Below are positions 48,401-60,400 of a stretch of DNA of 64,000 nt, piece by piece; position 1 is the stretch's first letter, and each line of letters begins with the position of its first letter. The position numbers were made by a program, and so were the translations under genes. The notes below the pieces were generated by a model. That model did no database searches, was not told the DNA's origin, and was given only the letters and a program-made list of their open reading frames with translations. The stretch is from Mytilus californianus (lineage: Eukaryota > Mollusca > Bivalvia > Mytilida > Mytilidae). Where the stretch lies: the NCBI RefSeq assembly GCF_021869535.1, contig NW_026262668.1:23441732-23505731 (forward strand), read 5' to 3'.

Positions 48401-51400
48401 CTGAAATATAACAATTATAATTTGGTTAAACATTAAATACATTCCCTGAAAAATCTTCATTCAAATTACTTCAAACAATGCTCTTATTTTATGAAATATA
48501 TATGTAACTTAAAATAAATAATTTTACTGTACGGAAAAAAATACCAAGATGCAATTGGACTGTTCAGTTACATAAAGAAAATGGGCATCTAAAGTGAAAC
48601 TGGTGCTAAAAGTTGACTCATTATCATGAAATTTGTACAAACATATAGAAACTTACAAATCTTATGTTGATAAATTTAAATAAACCAACAAATAATTTAA
48701 ACCATAAATGTTGACAATAAACAAATTTAGAAGACGAAAAAATACATAATTGATGGCTGTTGGAATTGTGTGACATTACTTGTCATCCAAAAGCTTGACA
48801 CATTACTTAGTGAATTTGTACCAGTATATAAAATATAGGCTTTTGTAAATCTACCTTTGCCTACTCAGATATGGACCATGGTGCAACATTCTCCGTTCAT
48901 TTCTGAATTTATCATTTAATACATTTAACCACTGGTCCTAAAAATAGAAAAATAATCCAGACATTAACCGCCACCTAATTAGCATAATACTATTAAATAT
49001 GTTAAATCTATTTATGGGTAACACCCTGGTATCCTTGTTTTATCGTCATTTACATGGGTGATTTTCCAAATAGTATTCTAAAAATAAAAGAATGCCTCAT
49101 AAAGGGAAAATATCACTTTGAATTTCTCTACATGTTTTAGAACCCATGGCCCAACTCTTTATGCATCCATATGTGGCCTGCTAGAAGGCAATTTTTTATG
49201 TCCTATCCACATGCAATGAACCCTCCTTTTGCAGTGGCATTAAATATTTCCCAACCATACCAGTTAACCTTTTTATTGAATAAATTATTATTAATTTTGT
49301 TCTTGTCTTGAATATGCATGAAATATTTGCCATTGATGTTAAACAAACCATCTTATCTTGGCTTGAGGTAGATTAGAAAGTCAATAACGTATTCATGAAT
49401 GAGTAAATGAGTAAAAGTTAATTCCAGGAAAGGTCTACTTGGAGAATGAGCACCATGTGTTATCTACTCACGATAAAATATAACTGACAAAAATCATAAA
49501 TAAATATTCTGAAAAAATCTGTTTACTACAAAAAAACTTTTAACAACATGTAGCTGTATAGTTTGATGTGTGTCTAATTTTGACATAAAAAAAAACAAAA
49601 AAATAAAACAAAAGAGAACATGGATATTGGACAAATTTTCTAAAACAGTGAAAGATTGTGAGAAATTTCAGAAAAAAATGCTTGAATGTATTTTGCCTGA
49701 TGTCTCATTATAATTTTTTTAATATATGGCATCAAAATATTTTGTAAAAATTTGTATACAACCCTATAGTCAATTTATACTGCATTTAAAATCGTAGCTT
49801 TCCCTATAGCCACAAAATGAACAAAAATTGGTATCACATAAATAACTATGAATCCAGTAATTTTGTTTACATGCAAATAATAAACAGAGTTGAAATGTTC
49901 CCGGAGTTCACATATTTTCTCTGTCCAAGGCCAATAACTAAAAAACATCTTTTTTTTCTTCTTTAAATTTTTATAAATATCTTAGAGAAATGAAGGCTTG
50001 AGAGCAAATGCAATACAATTTCCAATAAATTTAATATTTCCAAGGGGCATAACTCTTTTAAAACTATTTGTGTGTCACCAATTTTAGAAATTTTCCAAGA
50101 AATCACTGATGCAAACTTTTGATATAAATCTGATAAAATCTTGCAAAAATTGTACACATAAACATACTTACAATACAATTCCATCTAATTAATATTTCAA
50201 AAGGTCATAACTCTTTTAAAAACGTGTTGCACAGGGGACAAAAATATACCACAACTTACAAGAGATGATGCTTGACCTCGATTTGTTTTCTGGTCAAGCT
50301 TTGGAAAAGTAGTCACTATGGCTTTAGCAACTTCTACTTTTTGTTGCGGTGTTGGATATCTGTAAACAGAAATTAAGTTAAACAAATATGTTGTAAAAAA
50401 GACATATACCATATTTATAATTTTATTTCTTGTTGTAGTATATTTTGAACATTGGTTTTATCTTTTGAATTGTTTCACAATTTGTCATCCCTTGCTAACT
50501 ATGCAATATGCTCATGGTTGAAGACTGAAGAATGACCTGTAACTTTTTGCATCTTTGTCCTTTGGTCTTTAAATGGATAGCTATCTCATTGGCAATAATA
50601 CCACATCTCCTTATTTTTACATAACATTAATATAAAAAGAAAGAATATGTTGTAAAAATGTACAAGGGTCAACATTCCATACTTATTATAATGTACAGTG
50701 TTAAGTAAATAGACAATATTTATTAATAAGTCAATACCATAAAATTATCAACTTTTTTTATTAGGCTTAATAGAAACATGGGATGGACCAGAGTTATCTA
50801 TAGTGCTTCAACAGTTTAGTGTTGAATACAAAACAGTCTTTATTTTTCTGACGTAAACTAGTTTTGTTTTAAATATTATAGGAAGATAAAACAGTTACAA
50901 TAATAGCCATTAAAATGTAAACACAAAAGAAAACTTAGTTTTCATTCCTTATTTAAAAATGCGCTCCACCTGGAGCAGCTTGATACGACCGCTGAGGTTG
51001 AACTCTGAACAGTTGGGGCAAGTATGGACACAATATTCAAGCTTGATACAGCTCTGAATTTGGATAGTGATTAAATATTTGACACATTATAGATTTCTGA
51101 CACAGAATAAATGTGGTCAGATAACTTAAAAATTTGAAATGAGACATTTAATCTACTTAATGGTCCAATATCCAAAATCTAATTCCATGGTTAGATTCAG
51201 CATATAAAAAAAACCCCATGAATTCAAACAAAGTTTAATTTTGGACCCTTTGGACCTTAGGGATGTATTCCTCTGACGTTTCAGTCTCGTTGAAATCTCG
51301 TTCTGGAATTATTTTCAAAACATGTGATACAAGTGGAAAATATCAATGAAAAACATTATAATCAAACTTAACTCTGTGAAAAAATTGTGTATTTACAATA

Positions 51401-54400
51401 AGTAGTTTTTGAGGTGTAATACCACCAAATCATAGTACGTCACATCTGGTTGCATACGAAAATAGGTTGAAAAAAATATTCCCTTGAATTTGACAGTTGT
51501 AGGTAATTGATCCTACATTTCATTGCAGTAAAACATTTCTGGGTCATAAACATATATCTTGGGTATTTCACAGCACCATTATTTTTTATTTGGGGTTTCT
51601 ATAGAATATTTTGGAAACTTGAGGTTACATGGTTACTAAAGCTTGTACACAGGTTGAAAAAGGGGGAAAATTTGATTGGTTAACTTCCAGTGATGGTTAT
51701 TTTCTTATATGCAATGAAATGTTATGTGAAATTTTTTCTATATTACTGGACAGGATCAAACTTTACTCATTTTTTGCCAAGTATTTCTTTATTTGAAACA
51801 AAGATAAATTCTGCACAATTTTTTGAAAAGTGCAAATTTAACAAAGACTAATAGGGGAAAATCAATGGTGGTATTACACCTAATATGGGAAGCTGTACAT
51901 GCACCTTTGACCTTGTGAGTACTCTCATGTGTTAAAATTTCTTGCTATTTAAGTGAAATATTACTAATAATGAAATATTCTGAGTGGATTGAGTCTCCAA
52001 AACACATTTTATGAGAAAATTTCCTTGAAATAGGACTTTACCATGAATATTGGTTGACAGAATAAGCCATACTTAGAGTTTTGGGGAGCTTTTTCTCCTT
52101 TTTTCTTATATTCTGCTATACTAGAAAATTTTTCCTAAGAAATACTTTACTAAATATATAGTTTTAAGTAAATGAAGTTATTTTTAAAGCAGTAACAACA
52201 AATTATTCACCAAAAGAGAAGCTTTTTATGTCCCTCTCTGGAACGCGGCGTAAATTTAAGTTTTACGTAAGGACTTATTGAAACCTCCTTGGAGACAGTA
52301 AACTTTTATACAGATAGTTCATTCAGCTTGAATACTTCAATTAATCATTTATTTTAACATTTCTATCATAAATGAGTGAAAGTTACCCCAAAATTTTTAT
52401 TTATTGGCCTATAAAGTAGAAATTTTGAGGAAATGAGAGGTGTAAATGGCCCAAAAGAGACCTTATAAGGAAGACAAAGAGGTCCATTAGTAGTATTTAT
52501 CATCCTAAAGTCATCTTTTGTATCATATTCAACTGTTTGTAGGCAGATGAGATAAATATTTGATCATTTATTGGTCCACACTATATTCTATCATGATGCG
52601 GCTTGGTTTGGATTTTTCAAAGAAATTTAGCTCGAATCGCTGTAGATGTCGTCTTACATTATACTAGATTTTTCTCAAACTATTGAACTGATTATGACAA
52701 AACTTGACAGGAATGCTTGAAATAACCAGTATTACAAAGGAAAAAAGTCACATTCAGTTTATTTAACAAAAAGGTCTTCTTTAGGTGTAATACCACCAAA
52801 TCATAGTACGTCACATCTGGTTGCATACGAAAATAGGTCGAAAAAAATATTCCCTTGAATTTGACAGTTGTAGGTAATTGATCCTACATTTCATTGCAGT
52901 AAAACATTTCTGGGTCATAAACATATATCTTGGGTATTTCACAGCACCATTATTTTTTTATTTGGGGTTTCTATAGAATATTTTGGAAACTTGAGGTTAC
53001 ATGGTTACTAAAGCTTGTACACAGGTTAAAAAAGGGGGAAAATTTGATTGGTTAACTTCCAGTGATGGTTATTTTCTTATATGCAATGAAATGTTATGTG
53101 AAATTTTTTCTATATTACTGGACAGGATCAAACTTTACTCATGCCAAGTATTTCTTTATTTGAAACAAAGATAAATTCTGCACAATTTTTTGAAAAGTGC
53201 AAATTTAACAAAGACTAATAGGGGAAAATCAATGGTGGTATTACACCTTGAGTAATAAAATTTTCAAGTCAGTCTCTTTAGCCAAAATGTTGAGAAAATG
53301 GGTGAGGGGTACAAGAAATGAGTTTACCAGAAACATGTACAACCCAATATCATGCATATCAATTTTTTCTTTTCAAATTTCGTAGATATTTATTTTTTCA
53401 ATCATTTATAACAAAGAAGTTGAAATAACATGCTTTTTGTTCTAAAAAAGAGAGAAAAATCCCAAATTTACAAAATTGACAGCATGGTAAATTTGACACG
53501 AAAAAGCAACAAAATTTTATAAAACTTTCGTATATTAACACCTACCTATAGTTTTTTTAAGTTAAATTTATTTAGATTGGTCCACTTCATCTTTAGTGAA
53601 AGTATGAAAAAAAGTTTAATTGTGAAACTGTGATTTTTTTCATGATGATAGCCCAAAAATGGGTAAAAATTGATGAAAAATGGGAAAATCATCAAAATTG
53701 GGTACTTTCAAATGGCTATAGCAAAAAAAGAAGTGCACCACCATTTGATTTTTTCTTCACCAATTATTTTTTTACAGTCATATAAACCCAAAAATCAGGT
53801 TAAGAAAAAAAGTTTAATTATAGAAATTTTTAGCTCCTCAGGTGTACATCCTTAATATGGACTAATTTGAAAAAAGGGCCCAAAATAAAAAATCCGAATG
53901 TACAGTTAGATTCAGCATATCATAGAACCACAAGAATTCAGTTTTTTATGAAATCAAACAAAGTTTGATTTTGGACCCTTTGGACCTCAATGTAGACCAA
54001 TTCAAAAATGTCCAAATATCCAATATAGTAATACATGGTAAAAACCTCAAACAATTCAAGACTTTAAATTAATCCTCATTGAAATTGGTTAAAAGATTTG
54101 TATTTATTTTCAATTGAAGATTTCTTGCTGTTGTGCAATACTTTGCTGTTGTGCAATACTTAGTAAATCTGTTTACAAACTAAATATAATAATTTACACA
54201 CCCTGTTGTATCTCCTGCCGTATCAGTATTTGTTGTTTCTTAATATAGATCAGAAATAATTTATGTTAGAACCAGCTTAGCCAGTATTAGAAAAGTCTTG
54301 TTTTTGGCTCCTAGGTTCTTAATGATTAAAGCCACACCCCACAAAATCGACCCCAACCTTCTGTGTGTGGTATGGAACCTTGTGGTACAATTTCATAGAG

Positions 54401-57400
54401 ATCCATTGACTGATACTTAAGTATTTGTTAGGAAACCAGCAATTTTTTTGCAGTTGTATAAAAACTGAGGATTCTTAAAAAATATGTACTGAGCAAAAGC
54501 ACAATTTTCAATCTGTTGGCCCACATAATATGGAAAGTATAAAAGCTACCACATATATGTATTTGTTTGAAATACAAGGTAAAAATTTCAAAAGGAATTT
54601 AAAGATAAAATGCTTCGCTGGGCGTAGCTTGATAGGAAGATAAAACAGTTACAATAATAGCCATTAAAATGTAAACACAAAAGAAAACTTAGTTTTCATT
54701 CCTTATTTAAAAATGCGCTCCACCTGGAGCAGCTTGATACGACCGCTGAGGTTGAACTCTGAACAGTTGGGGCAAGTATGGACACAATATTCAAGCTTGA
54801 TACAGCTCTGAATTTGGATAGTGATTAAATATTTGACACAGCATAGGTTTCTGACACAGAAAGAATGTGGTCTAAGAACTTGAATTTTTTTGATTAACCT
54901 ATTATGGTCCAATGTCCAAAATCAAAATACATTGTTACATTCAGCATATCAAAGAACCCCATATATTCAATTTTTGTTGAAATCAAACAAAGTTTAATTT
55001 TGGACCCCAACTTGGACAAACTTGAAAACTGGGCCCATAATCAAAAATCTAAACACATGTTTAGATTTAGCATATCAAAGAACCCCAAGAATTCAATTTT
55101 TGTTAAAATCAAACTAAGTTTAATTTTGGACCCTTTGGACCTTAATGTAGACCAATTTAAAAAACGGGACCCAAAATTAAAAATCTAAATACACGGTTAG
55201 ATTTGGAATATCAAGGAACCCCAATAATTCAATTTTTGATGAAATCAAACAAAGTTTAATTTTGGACCCCATCTTGGACAAACTTGAAAACTGGGCCTAA
55301 AATCAAAAATCTAAACACATGTTTAGATTCAGCATATCAAAGAACCCCAAGAATTCAATTTTTGTTAAAATCAAACTAAGTTTAATTTTGGACCCTTTGG
55401 ACCTAAATGTAGACCAATTTAAAAAACGGGACCCAAAATTAAAAATCTAAATACATGGTTAGATTTGGAATAACTAAGAACCCCAATAATTCAATTTTTG
55501 ATGAAATCAAACAAAGTTTAATTTTGGACCCTTTTGACCTCAATTTGAACCAATTTGATAGTGGGGCCCACAAATAAAAAATCTAAATACATGGTTAGAT
55601 TCAGCATATCAAAGAACCCCATATATTCAATTTTTGTTGAAATCAAAAACAGTTTAATTTTGGACCACAACTTGGACCAACTTGAAAACTGGCCCCATAA
55701 TCAAAAATCTAAACACATGTTTAGATTCAGCATATCAAATACCCCAAGAATTCATTTTTTGTTAAAATCAAACTTAGTTTAATTTTGGACCCTTTGGACC
55801 TTAATGTAGACCAATTTAAAAAACCGGATCCAAAATTAAAAATCTAAATACACGGTTAGATTTGGAATATCAAAGAACCCCAATAATTCAATTTTTGATG
55901 AAATCAAACAAAGTTTAATTTTGGACCCTTTGGACCTTAATGTAATCCAATTTAAAAAACAGGACCCAAAATTAAAAATCTAAATACACGGTAAGATTTG
56001 GCATATCAAAGAACCCCAATAATTCAATTTTTGATAAAATCAAACGAAGTTTAATTTTGGACCCTTTTGACCTCAATATGAAACAATTTGATAGCGGAGT
56101 CCACAAATAAAAAATCTAAATACATGGTTAGATTCAGCATATCAAAGAACCCCAAATATTCAATTTTTGTTAAAATCAAACAAAGTTTAATTTTGGACCC
56201 TTTGGACCTTAATGTAGACCAATTTGAAAACTGGACCCAAAATTAAAAATCTAAATACACGGTTAGATTTGGCATAACAAATAAATAAATGTGGTCAAAG
56301 ATTTTACAAACCTAATGCGCCATACTGTGCAATTAAAGATTACTTCTTGAAATTTTTCAATATTTGAAATTTGAAAAAAAATAATATTTGAAGAATAATT
56401 CTTTTTAATTTCTGAAATCTGAAATGAGAAAAAATTGACCCCCCACAATTTCTTTTTACCCCCACCCCCCCTTTTTCCCCGAAAAAAATCTTTCCCTCAA
56501 GATATGGTCATAATCTCAATTCAAATTACCAATGGAGTTTGCAACCATAATTACCCATTTAAATTTACCATAGTGCTTACTTAATCTATTTTATAATGGA
56601 ATTTAAAATATAGTGTCAAATCTTTCATATGGATTTTTTTGTAAAAAAAAAAGATGCAACATTTGCAGATATTTTTACTGGTCTTCCTTTATAAATATGC
56701 ATTTCTTCAAACATAATTTAAAGCAGTGTAAGGGAAGTAACCAAAACGTTGTATTTGGATTACCTCCCTTACACTGTTTTAAATTATCTTGATTGTTCAT
56801 TAACCAATACTTTATACATAATTTAAAAGCAGTGTAAGGGAGGTAATTTCAATGATAAATTTGATTTATCTCCCTTTCACTGCTTTAAATTATGTTTTGT
56901 ACTAAAGTATTTGTCCATTAACCAGGACAACCTTGTTTTTCCCCCTTTTTTGCCCCTTATTCCTAAACGGTTTGAGCCATAACCACCCAAAGCAAATCCT
57001 AACCATCCCTTTGTGGTATGGAAACTTGTAGTATAATTTCAGAGAGATCCATACACCGTTCCACAGTTATTATCTGGAAACTAGAAAATGCTTATTTTTG
57101 GCCCCTTTTTGGCCCCTAATTCCTTATCTGTTGGTACCATAACCCCCAAAATCAATCCCAACCTTCCTTTTGTGGTATTTAACCTTATGGTAAAATTTCA
57201 AAGAGATCCATTCACTTAAACTAAAGTTAGTGTGCGAAAACCAATGTGTCTTCGGATGACGACGCCGGACGACGACGACGACGACGCCAACGTCATACCA
57301 ATATACGACCGCAAAAATTTTTTGCTGTCGTATAAAAAACTACACAAAATTTAACTTCAATCTAATCCATATTGGTGGAAAATGAACTGGCAGCTCCTAT

Positions 57401-60400
57401 CTTATGAGCTTAAATCTCTGTTGGCAAATTTGCTTATTACTTGCTTAATAAAAATTTTTTCTGAAAAAATTTGGTTTCAGAAGATTTTTTTGTCATCAAT
57501 CCCCTACACTGCTACAGTTCCAAATCATTTTGCTTTGTAGTTTCACAGGAAATAACTTTTTTTTTAAAACTACCTCTAGCAGCCATGTTCTGATCAAAAC
57601 CAATTGAGGTTTATTACTAGGGCACCTTCCATAAATCAACCAAGTTTCATAGAGGAAGAAAAGCTAGAGCTTCAATTTTATATAAAAACATTCATGTCAT
57701 GCTGAACAAAAAAAATTATCTTTGCCTAGGGGGAGCGAGCATAAGTTTGCTGTGATAAAACTTCATAAAATGTTCACAAATGTCAATCACACTACAATTA
57801 CTCCATTTGAAACAACAGGTGAATTAGCCATGAGTTATTTTTAAACATTTGCAAATATGCTTATATTTAGTGTCAGAAAAAAATTAAAGATAAATCAAGA
57901 AAATTGAATAAATTTTTCTTCATTTCATAAAATCTAAACAAAAATCAACTAAAATATAAATAGGATTAGTCAAAAGAAATGAACTATCAGTAAACATGGA
58001 AGAAGGTAAAATTTAGATAACTTTATAACATCAAAGTCAAAATAATAAAATATGATGAGGACATTGCCTTGGCCAAACATTGCATAACATAAATATTTGG
58101 ACTGTTATGGTTGTAAGCAAAACTGATCAAGATGAACTTCACAAGGTACATGTATATATGTGAACATTTAATGCTATAAGTCATAAAACTAAAAAGCAAA
58201 ATTCAAAAAGTTTAATTTGAAATGACACAATTTAACTTGTTAGAACATTTCATACAGTTGACCGCAACAAACTTGAGCTACATAAAATATGCTACATAAA
58301 ATGGTGTATCTTTAAATAAAACAAAGTCCCATAAGTCTTATAATAACTCTTATAATAAGATTTAAATTAAAAATGCAAGACGGATGAACAAACAGACAAA
58401 ACTAGATATCATTGAGATGGGAGCCATCTCTGTGGGCTCTACTGTGAATAATGTGTGGTAAAAAATTTGTATCTTTATTATTGGACATGGGGTTGTCAAA
58501 TGAAACCAAAGTTTTTGACCTTGACCTTTGACCAAGGAAGTTGTACATAAATTAAGACACACCCTCTGGTGTTGGTTAATATACATGTCAAGTATAAACT
58601 ATGAAATCATAACGGTTCTCAAGATATAGAGAGGACACGATTTTTACAATAGGACAAGGGGTTGTCAACTGAAACCAAAGTTTTTGACCTTGAACTTTGA
58701 CCTAGGAAGATGTACATACATTATGACACACCCACTGGTATATACATATCAAGTATAAACTTTGAAATCATAAAGGTTCTCAAGATATAGAGCGGACACA
58801 ATCTTTACCATAGGACATGGGGTTGTCAACTAAAACCAGTTTTTGACCTTGACCTTTGACCTAGGAAGTTGTACATACATTATGACACACCCTCTGGTGT
58901 TGGTTAATATACATGTCAAGTATAAACTTTGAAATCATAATGGTTCTCTAGATATAGAGCAGACACGATTTGTTACGGACGGACGGACAGACTGATCACT
59001 ATAGGGCGCCTGCCATTCGGCAGGGCCCTAATTAACAATAAATGCCAATTTTTGCATAATTTTCATTGGATATCAGACATTTAAAAAGAAAAACTTACAA
59101 TCCTGTGTATTTAACAACTTCATTAAAGATTGTATCTAGAAATTGCATTTTCCCCGGCCTGCTGACTATTCCAGTATTAATCATTTCTTTTGCCCTTGCT
59201 CCATATGGAAGCTTTTCCAATGGAAATGGATCCGGAAAAGGTAATACAGTTTGTAATGACTGGGAGTGAACTCTGGCACCCATATAACTTGATCCTCGAG
59301 ATTTCCGTAATTTTTCAAAATATTCCCATTTTTTACTTTTCCAAGAAGCCTCATCTTCCATCCTGGAACCAGCTGAAACATACAATTTTATTGCAGTGAA
59401 TATAAAGGCTCTGTAGGCTGAATTTAAATGATTTATTGATCAGATTTCAGATATGTATGCAAACCTATAATATTTCCAATTGTATTTTTTTTGTATTTTA
59501 TTCTTGTCATTGAATTGTTGGAAATACTAAGGAAAAGATTACCATAGCTGTATTTGGCAAAACCTTTCTGAAATTTGGGTCCTCACTGCTCTTCACCTTG
59601 GCCTTTTAACTTTTTTAATTCGAGCATCGCTGATCATGCTGATGAGTCTTTTGTAGACGAAATACATACAAAATCATAAGCCTGCTATCTTTGGTGAGTT
59701 TTGGTGACCTAAACTCAACATTTCCTATTATCAAATTTCATTTTTAAATACTGACTTGTCTCTATCAAATTCTGCCAATGACAATAAAATATATGATGAG
59801 ATTTCAAAGAACCTTGTTAGGAGTGTTGTTTCTAACTTTATATTCTTATAACAGTCTTCCGACAACTGTGACTACCTTCAAAAGTTTTCTTCCTATAGTG
59901 GTGAGCACATTTTGACCCTGATACATAGGCACTTGTTTCCTGTGCCCTGATATCCAAATCCTTTGACTTTTCTTTTTCCATGTACAGAACTGTGGACATC
60001 CTATTGGTAGCTGAACTGTCCAGGTTTTTTATTGTGTTTTATTTTTATGACATTTAAATAAGATATGAAAATTTGGGAGGTTCCTGCACATGTAAAACTA
60101 GTTGAACTCCACAAGATTATATGGCTGTACCTAGTCAGGTTATCTGGACCATGTGTTGATCATTGTTGCCCATGCTCAGGTTATCTGGACCATGTGTTGA
60201 TCATTGTTGCCCATGCTCAGGTTATCTGGACCATGTGTAGATCATTGTTGCCCATGCTCAGGTTATCTGGACCATGTGTTGATCATTGTTATCCATAGTC
60301 AGGTTATCTGGACCATGTGTTGATCATTTTTGCCCATGCTCAGGTTATCTGGACCATGTGTTGATCATTGTTGCCCATGCTCAGGTTATCTGGACCATGT

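Larger units (their letters stand above)
50360..59098 (-). other. 8.7-kb intron of the minus-strand gene, filled with nested repeats
   Basis: From left to right it holds a reverse dispersed mussel repeat (about 50450-50620), a 210-bp module at 50879-51088 repeated at 54632-54842, a nested insertion (51260-53851), a tandem array (54895-56280), paired hairpins (56713-56893), a repeat ending in a (gac)n tract (about 56930-57340) and a three-unit array (58440-59035). No coding exon is found. Confidence 0.55.

Noticed and set aside
54904-55188. 94-codon frame across two monomers (also 55555-55782)
   Set aside because: Produced by tandem repeats whose combined length happens to keep frame; other monomers break it.
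59004-59028. GC hairpin as a transcription terminator
   Set aside because: The genome is eukaryotic and the hairpin is the end module of a repeat element.
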